In this document: positions 58,478-64,000 of the stretch, one piece after another
How positions within the stretch are numbered: the stretch's first letter is position 1
Layout: every line of letters begins with the position of its first letter
Source: Capra hircus
Taxonomy: Eukaryota; Chordata; Mammalia; Artiodactyla; Bovidae
Reading direction: 5' to 3'
DNA length: 64,000 bases
Assembly (NCBI RefSeq): GCF_001704415.2
Contig: NC_030836.1
Span: forward strand, 26,572,001-26,636,000
Position numbers and translations under genes: made by a program
The notes under the pieces: model-generated
Databases searched by the model: none
What the model was told of the DNA's origin: nothing
Seen by the model: the letters and a program-made list of their open reading frames with translations, nothing else

Positions 58478-58612
58478 GAAGGGCATGGCAACCAGTATTG
58501 GCCAATATGCTCCAATATTCTTGCCTGGAGAACCTCCCCCACCCTCACAGCAAAGAAGCCTGGCAGGCCACAGTCCTCAGGGTTGCGGAGAGTTGGGCAT
58601 GACTGATGTGAC
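58478..58612 (+). mobile_element. Bov-A unit in L1 5' UTR
   Basis: It runs 'gaagggcatggcaaccagta' to 'tgggcatgactgatgtgac', followed by a T-run at about 58635-58651. Confidence 0.8.
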
Positions 58613-59640
58613 CTCCATGCATAGACAAAAAGCTTTTTTTTTTTTTTTTTTGCCTGTGGCAACTCTGCCCCAGTGAGGCTTGGGCATGAAGGTGGCACAG
58701 CTGCTTGGGTTGCAGGGACTGTGGTGGTGCCAAGTGTGCAGGGACACAGTCTCTGACTCAGGAGTTATGGCCCTATGAGAGTCTTTTTTAAAGCCTCTGG
58801 TAGCTGGGGATCAGAAGGTCTCTTTGGCCAGTCTTTCTCTGTAGCTCTGCCCATTCAGGCACTTAGAGGGCACCGTTGCCTGGGTCCCTCTCTGTTGTTC
58901 AGCCTGTCAGGCACTTAAAGGAGCACCCTGGGTGAGGTCCTACTCTTGTAGTTCAGTGCCTCAGGGGTATAATGAGCCAGCCTCTCTTTTTTCACCTGTG
59001 GATGCTGGCTTGTGGGGATAGAGAGGCTATGGTGATGGCTTCACCCTCTACACATGACTCAGCAGTATGGCCTTGCTTCCATGGCTGCTTGGCTTTCCTC
59101 CACAGGCATTTCCCAACACAATAGCCTCCGTCACATCCCTTCGATCCATTTATCCACAGTCAACAGCAGCCTTTGCCTTGGGATATCTCCCCAGTCCCTA
59201 AACTCCAGCTCCCAGCTTCTTCACCTTCTAGGGGACCTGTGTCCCCATCTGGGGTATGTATGGCTGCAGCAAGGACTGTCTGATTCTCATCCCATTTAGG
59301 CTCCCACAGATCAGCTATTTCACTCTCAGCCTTAAATGTTTCTCCTCTGACTCAGACAGTTGCCCCAATGTGGGGATCAGACCCCTGCTTCAGTTCCCCC
59401 AGCTGCAGAAGGCTGGTCCAGTCCTACTAACACTCCTGTTTTTCTTCCTAGTTCCTTCATCCTACCAAGTTTTGCATGGTTCTACATGTTATTTACCACT
59501 GGTCAGGTACTCCTGTCTGCTCTCAGCTGGTGTTCTGCATGCACTCTGTCTGAAGCCATATTCCTGATATATCCATGGAGAGATATGTACCCCATGTCCA
59601 CCTACTCCTCTGCCATCTTGTTCTCCCTATTACCAAGAAC

Positions 59641-59772
59641 CAGGAACTGCGCTAAGAAACAAGTAGGCAGCATTTAATTTAGTTTTCAAACAAAGCAGAT
59701 ATTTAAGTTTTGTTTTTCAGAGAGCTGGAGAGTAGAAGGGATTATCCCCAGGTCACACAGCAAGCAAGAAAG
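59641..59772 (+). repeat. MIR SINE fragment (tentative)
   Basis: 'gggattatccccaggtcac' and 'acacagcaagcaag' match the well-conserved MIR core. The other half may continue at 59986-60040 beyond a Bov-tA. Confidence 0.5.
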
Positions 59773-59983
59773 TGATAGTGAAGTCGCTCAGTCCTGCTGA
59801 CTCTTTGTGACCCCATAGGCTGGGGTCTACCAGGCTCCTCCATCCACGGAATTCTCCAGGCAAGAATACTGGAGTGGGTTGCCATTTCCTTCTCCAGGGA
59901 ATCTTCCCAACCCAGGGACTGAATTCAGGTCTCCCGCATTGGAAGTAGAAGCTTTTAACCTATGAGCCACCAGGGGAGCCTGA
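59773..59983 (-). mobile_element. Bov-tA SINE, minus strand
   Basis: The plus strand runs 'gtgaagtcgctcagtcctgc' to 'cctatgagccaccagggga'. Well preserved. Confidence 0.92.
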
Positions 59984-61110
59984 CAAGTAAGAGGTTGAAT
60001 TAAAATTTCAATTCACTACAGTCTAATTTAGTATCATAACCGTTAAGAATTATGAAATCATGAAATTTGGGAACTGGAAAAAATGTTAAAAGTAATTTAA
60101 TACAACCAGGTGATTGTATCTTTAAGCAATATTTGCTAAGCAATTGACCATTCAAGCCGACCACAACATTTTGACTATAAGATCATGGTGTTTCTGGTGA
60201 TTGGAATGTTAAACCTTTGCTGTGAAACCAAATATTTCTCCCTACTGTTTCAAGAAGTTAGTTTTACTTTAATCTCTTAAGACATACAAAGATATACCTC
60301 TAAAATAAGTCCATATGTTTAGCAGTGCAATGACTGTCATGTGCCGCGTGCAGTTTTACTCTGATAAAAAATATCTTCAGTTATTTCAGCCATTCTAGAA
60401 TGACCATATTTCTAGATCATTTTTTCTGAAGTTGTCCAGTATTTCCCTATCACATAAAGTATTGTACCTCAAACTGAGCATACTAATCCAACTATTGCTT
60501 GAGCATTAAGTAGAAACATGAGTTTCCACTTCTGCAATCTACTAATCTTCATACATTTAAACTAAAAACACACTTTTCTTTGAAAAAATACACTAACTAG
60601 TTAATGTAACAGCTGACTAATATTAATTAAAATTTCTACTTGTATTTTTCATGTGCTCTACTAATTCATATCTCAACTGTATTTGAATTCTATGGAGAAC
60701 ATATTCAAAACACATGATTATTTTAAAAAGCACATCATAAATGACCCTTAGTGTTTGTCTTCAAAAACCATTATTATACTTTGGAAATATGAGTAATTAT
60801 TTGACTTCCAGTACTTCAACCATAAAGCTCAAATTGCCTAAAACATTCTTAGTGCACTGCTCCCAGGGTCAGAAGGATGGAAAATATGACTTAAATATAT
60901 GCCATTCCATTATGTTCCCTTAGAGTATTCAAATTAGAAATAGGAGCAGGGTTTTCCTGGGACTTGGAAAACCTGTTGAGATGTAAATATGATGCCTGCT
61001 AAGCAGTTGTGTTTCTACACTCCTGGGTCATGATCCAGGCTGGAAGAAGGTAACCACTAAAGCAGCAGATCTCTGGAATAAAGCAGATAGTTGCCCAGTC
61101 TTTCTGAAAT
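59984..61110. other. Intergenic DNA, nothing recognised
   Basis: No frame of note and no named repeat beyond a possible MIR remnant at the left edge. Confidence 0.5.
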
Positions 61111-61112
61111 TC

Positions 61113-61298
61113 TAGGGCTTCCCTGATAGCTCAGTTGGTAAAGAATCTGCCCACGATGCAGAAGGCCTGGGTTCGATCCCTGGATTGGGAAGATCTCCTG
61201 GAGAATACTCCAGTATTCTGCCCTGAAGAGCTCCATGGACTGTGTTGTCCATGGGTCACAATGAGTTGGACATGACTGAGTGACTTTTACTTTCACTT
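61113..61298 (+). mobile_element. Bov-tA SINE with 12-bp TSD
   Basis: It runs 'agggcttccctgatagctca' to 'gacttttactttcac'. TTCTGAAATTCT flanks it at about 61101-61112 and 61299-61310. Confidence 0.93.
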
Positions 61299-61310
61299 TT
61301 CTGAAATTCT

Positions 61311-61804
61311 GAGTGGATTTTTTGTAATAAATATCTCAGACTAATACAACTACTTTTCACAGCCTTATGTAACCTTTGTTTACAACTTATAGAAAGTATA
61401 CCCTACTATCATTTATTCTGAGTGAAGTGAAAGTACTGGCCATTTGACATGCATTATATTAATACAGGCACATTGGGTATGAAAGGAAAAGAAAAAGTCG
61501 TCAGAAATAAGAGTAGTTACATTTGCTATGAATGATTTTAAAATTCCAGAGTTGGTATCTTCTTTTAAAATTTTATTTGATATCTTAATTATAATTTTCT
61601 TGAAGTCTATAATTTCTATTCTGGTACAACCAGAATAATTGTTTTTCAAGAGATCCCCACATTATGAACGTCTTCTGATGAGGGATAAATTAATGATCTC
61701 CCCGGAATTACTCTTCCTCACACATAAACATGTACATACACACACAGAGGAACACAGAAGTACACTCATCTACTCTTTTTATACTTAGGACCTCAGACAG
61801 GATA
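61311..61804. other. 5' flank of OR pseudogene C, nothing recognised
   Basis: AT-rich, with a short CA-rich patch near 61735. No 5' exon can be supported. Confidence 0.5.
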
Positions 61805-62417
61805 ATGGACCCTGGAAGTCACTCTTCAGTGACTGAGTTCATCCTCTCTGAGGTCACAGAACAGCCACAACTCCAGCTGTCACTTTTCCTCCTCTTCCTA
61901 GGAATCTATGTGGTCATGGTGGTGGAGAACCTGAGCATGATTACATCGATAGGGCTCACTTCTCACCTGTACACTCCCATGTACTATTTCCTCAGCAATT
62001 TGTCCTTTATTGACTTCTGTCAGCCCACTGTCATTACCCCCAAAATGCTGGTGAACTTTATGACAAAGCAGAACATCATTTCTTACTCTGAATGCATTAT
62101 TCAGCTCTACTTCTTCTGCACTTTTGCTATTTCAGAGTGTCACATGTTGGCTGCAGTAGCATATGACCACTATGTTGCCATCCACAATCCTTTGATTTAA
62201 AATGTTATCATGTCTTACCACATCTGCCTCTGCTTCACAGTGGGAATTTATATTCTGGCCATCATTGGATCCACAATCCATACAGGATTTATGTTGAGAC
62301 TCCTTTTCTGTGAGAACAATGTGGTTAACCATTATTTCTGTGATCGCTTTCCACTCTTGGAGCTATCCTGTTCTAGCGTCTGTGTCAGTGAATTACTGGT
62401 TCTAGTCTTGAGTGCAT
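61805..62417 (+). pseudogene. Olfactory receptor pseudogene C (family 8-like), truncated
   Basis: The ATG at 61805 gives 'MDPGSHSSVTEFILSEVTEQ', then TM1, 'LYTPMYYFLSNLSFIDFC', TM2-TM3 and 'AYDHYVAIHNPL', where DRY has become DHY and the usual Cys is His. An in-frame TAA lies at 62198-62200. The same frame continues 'NVIMSYHICL', TM4, 'NHYFCDRFPLLELSC' and the start of TM5, and is cut at about 62417 by an L1. TM1 has GN changed to EN. TM6 and TM7 are absent from the window. It sits on the opposite strand to the other two ORs. Confidence 0.9.
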
Positions 62418-64000
62418 TTATTTATTTATTTATTTATTTTACATAGTTAAGAAAATTTTTATTTTATTTTTATTTATTTATTTATTTATAGTTTTTTATT
62501 TTTTAAATTTTAAAATCTTTAATTCTTACATGCGTTCCCAAACATGAACCCCCCTCCCACCTCCCTCCCCACAACATCTCTCTGGGTCATCCCCATGCAT
62601 CAGCCCTAAGCATGCTGCACCCTGCGTCAGACATAGACTGGCGATTCAATTCTTACATGATAGTATACATGTTAGAATGCCATTCTCCCAAATCATCCCA
62701 CCTTCTCCCTCTCCCTCTGTGTCCAAAAGTCTGTTATACACATCTGTGTCTTTTTTCCTGTCTTGCATACAGGGTCGTCATTGCCATCTTCCTAAATTCC
62801 ATATATATATGTTAGTATACTGTATTGGTGTTTTTCTTTCTGGCTTACTTCACTCTGCATAATTGGCTCCAGTTTCATCCATCTCATCAGAACTGATTCA
62901 AATGAATTCTTTTTAATGGCTGAGTAATACTCCATTGTGTATATGTACCACAGCTTTCTTATCCATTCATCTGCTGATGGACCTCTAGGTTGTTTCCATG
63001 TCCTGGCTATTATAAACAGTGCTGCGATGAACATTGGGGTACATGTGTCTCTTTCAATTCTGGTTTCCTCGGTGTGTATGCCCAGCAGTGGGATTGCTGG
63101 GTCATAAGGTAGTTCTATTTGCAATTTTTTCAGGAATCTCCACACTGTTCTCCATAGTGGCTGTACTAGTTTGCATTCCCACCAACAGTGTAGGAGGGTT
63201 CCCTTTTCTCCACACCCTCTCCAGCATTTATTGCTTGCAGATTTTTGGATCGTAGCCATTCTGACTGGTGTGAAGTGGTACCTCATTGTGGTTTTGATTT
63301 GCATTTTTCTAATAATGAGTGATGTTGAGCATCTTTTCATGTGTTTGTTAGCCATCCGTATGTCTTCTTTGGAGAAATGTCTATTTAGTTCTTTGGCCCA
63401 TTTTTTGATTGGGTCGTTTATTTTTCTGGAATTGAGCTGCATAAGTTGCTTGTATATTTTTGAGATTAGTTGTTTGTCAGTTGCTTCATTTGCTATTATT
63501 TTCTCCCATTCAGAATAGATGGAGAAATATACCATGTTCATGGATCGGAAGAATCAATATAGTGAAAATGAGTATACCAAAGCAATTTACAAATTCAATG
63601 CAATCCCTATCAAGCTACCAGCAACATTTTTCACAGAACTAGAACAAATAATTTCAAGATTTGTATGGAAATACAAAAAACCTCGAATAGCCAAAGCAAT
63701 CTTGAGAAAGAAGAATGGAACTGGAGGAATCAACTTGCCTGACTTCAGGCTCTACTACAAAGCCACAGTCATCAAGACAGTATGGTACTGGCACAAAGAC
63801 AGACATATAGATCAATGGAACAAAATAGAAAGCCCAGAGATAAATCCACACACATATGGACACCTTATCTTTGACAAAGGAGGCAAGAATATACAATGGA
63901 GTAAAGACAATCTCTTTAACAAGTGGTGCTGGGAAAACTGGTCAACCACTTGTAAAAGAATGAAACTAGATCACTTTCTAACACTGCACACAAAAATAAA
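62418..64000 (-). mobile_element. L1-BT with 5' inversion, truncating OR pseudogene C
   Basis: A (TTTA)n/T-rich tail and antisense 3' UTR start at about 62418. ORF2 C-terminus is on the minus strand (frame 63541-62792: 'QLMQLNSRKINDPIKKWAKE', 'GCGEKGTLLHCWWECK'). At about 63516 the sequence switches to sense ORF2 ('IPCSWIGRINIVKMSIPK' frame; then 'QIISRFVWKYKKPRIAKAI'-like) and runs off the end. The right duplication lies outside. Confidence 0.88.

Larger units (their letters stand above)
51895..59640 (-). mobile_element. Near-full-length old L1 LINE
   Basis: Antisense order along the plus strand: poly-T and 3' UTR (51895-52260), ORF2 (about 52260-55700), ORF1 (about 55719-56650), long 5' UTR (about 56650-59640). 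ORF2 shows the C-terminal 'GCGKKRMLLHCWWECN' piece, RT-region blocks and the endonuclease end, all with frameshifts. Length agrees with the ~8 kb L1-BT-type elements. Two Bov-A units inserted in the 5' UTR. Inactive. Confidence 0.82.

Noticed and set aside
62792..63541. 249-codon minus frame as a host gene
   Set aside because: It is the C-terminal ORF2 of L1-BT (GCGEKGTLLHCWWECK) without RT or endonuclease.
1..64000. An undescribed functional gene system
   Set aside because: Apart from TMEM225, all long frames trace to retroelements or OR pseudogenes; nothing suggests a new multi-gene system.

Overview
This is ruminant nuclear DNA, most likely cattle or a close bovid. The evidence is the dense load of BovB (RTE) LINEs, Bov-tA and Bov-A SINEs (tRNA-Glu-like heads, frequent CAG tails), bovine-type L1 3' ends and CHR-type cetartiodactyl SINEs. 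There are no bacterial genes, operons or CRISPR arrays. The locus is a repeat-rich stretch of an olfactory-receptor (OR) cluster. A TMEM225 gene beside family-8 ORs matches the order on human 11q24, so the expected bovine location is chromosome 29; that placement is inferred from gene content.

Layout. 1-5 kb: TMEM225 on the minus strand, four exons with consensus splice sites and one open 231-codon reading frame. It is the only host protein gene here that looks intact. 5-14.8 kb: intergenic DNA with SINEs, a BovB 3' fragment and L1 tails; no gene seen. 14.85-27.74 kb: an old class I (gammaretrovirus-like) endogenous retrovirus on the minus strand, with a tRNA-Phe-like primer binding site, gag, protease, RT, RNase H, integrase and env remnants and both LTRs (the 5' one truncated). 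It is decayed and has been entered by three internal BovB copies, several Bov-tA SINEs and a solo ERVK-type LTR nested in one of the BovBs; a fourth BovB sits on its right edge. 27.7-35.9 kb: BovB, an inverted L1, and a retroposed tRNA-Val/Bov-tA chimera.

36.2-40.8 kb: OR pseudogene A (family 8, minus strand), cut by a 3.6-kb near-full-length BovB flanked by the 8-bp duplication GGAACCAA. 42.7-47.0 kb: L1 with 5' inversion and an older L1. 48.5-49.4 kb: OR pseudogene B (minus strand), complete except for one frameshift next to a tandem 9-mer. 51.9-59.6 kb: near-full-length old L1 on the minus strand (5' UTR, ORF1, ORF2, 3' UTR), carrying a second copy of 140 bp of its own 3' UTR inside ORF2. 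61.8-62.4 kb: OR pseudogene C (plus strand), with one internal stop and truncated by a 5'-inverted L1 that runs off the window.

No undescribed functional system was found. The observations most worth checking are the tRNA-Val/Bov-tA chimera, the 3' UTR-to-ORF2 copy in the L1, a perfect 29-nt palindrome in the ERV leader, and the degenerate GC-rich tandem array in the BovB 5' UTR. Repeat names rest on recognition by eye, and edges are usually good to about 10-30 bp unless a target-site duplication is quoted.
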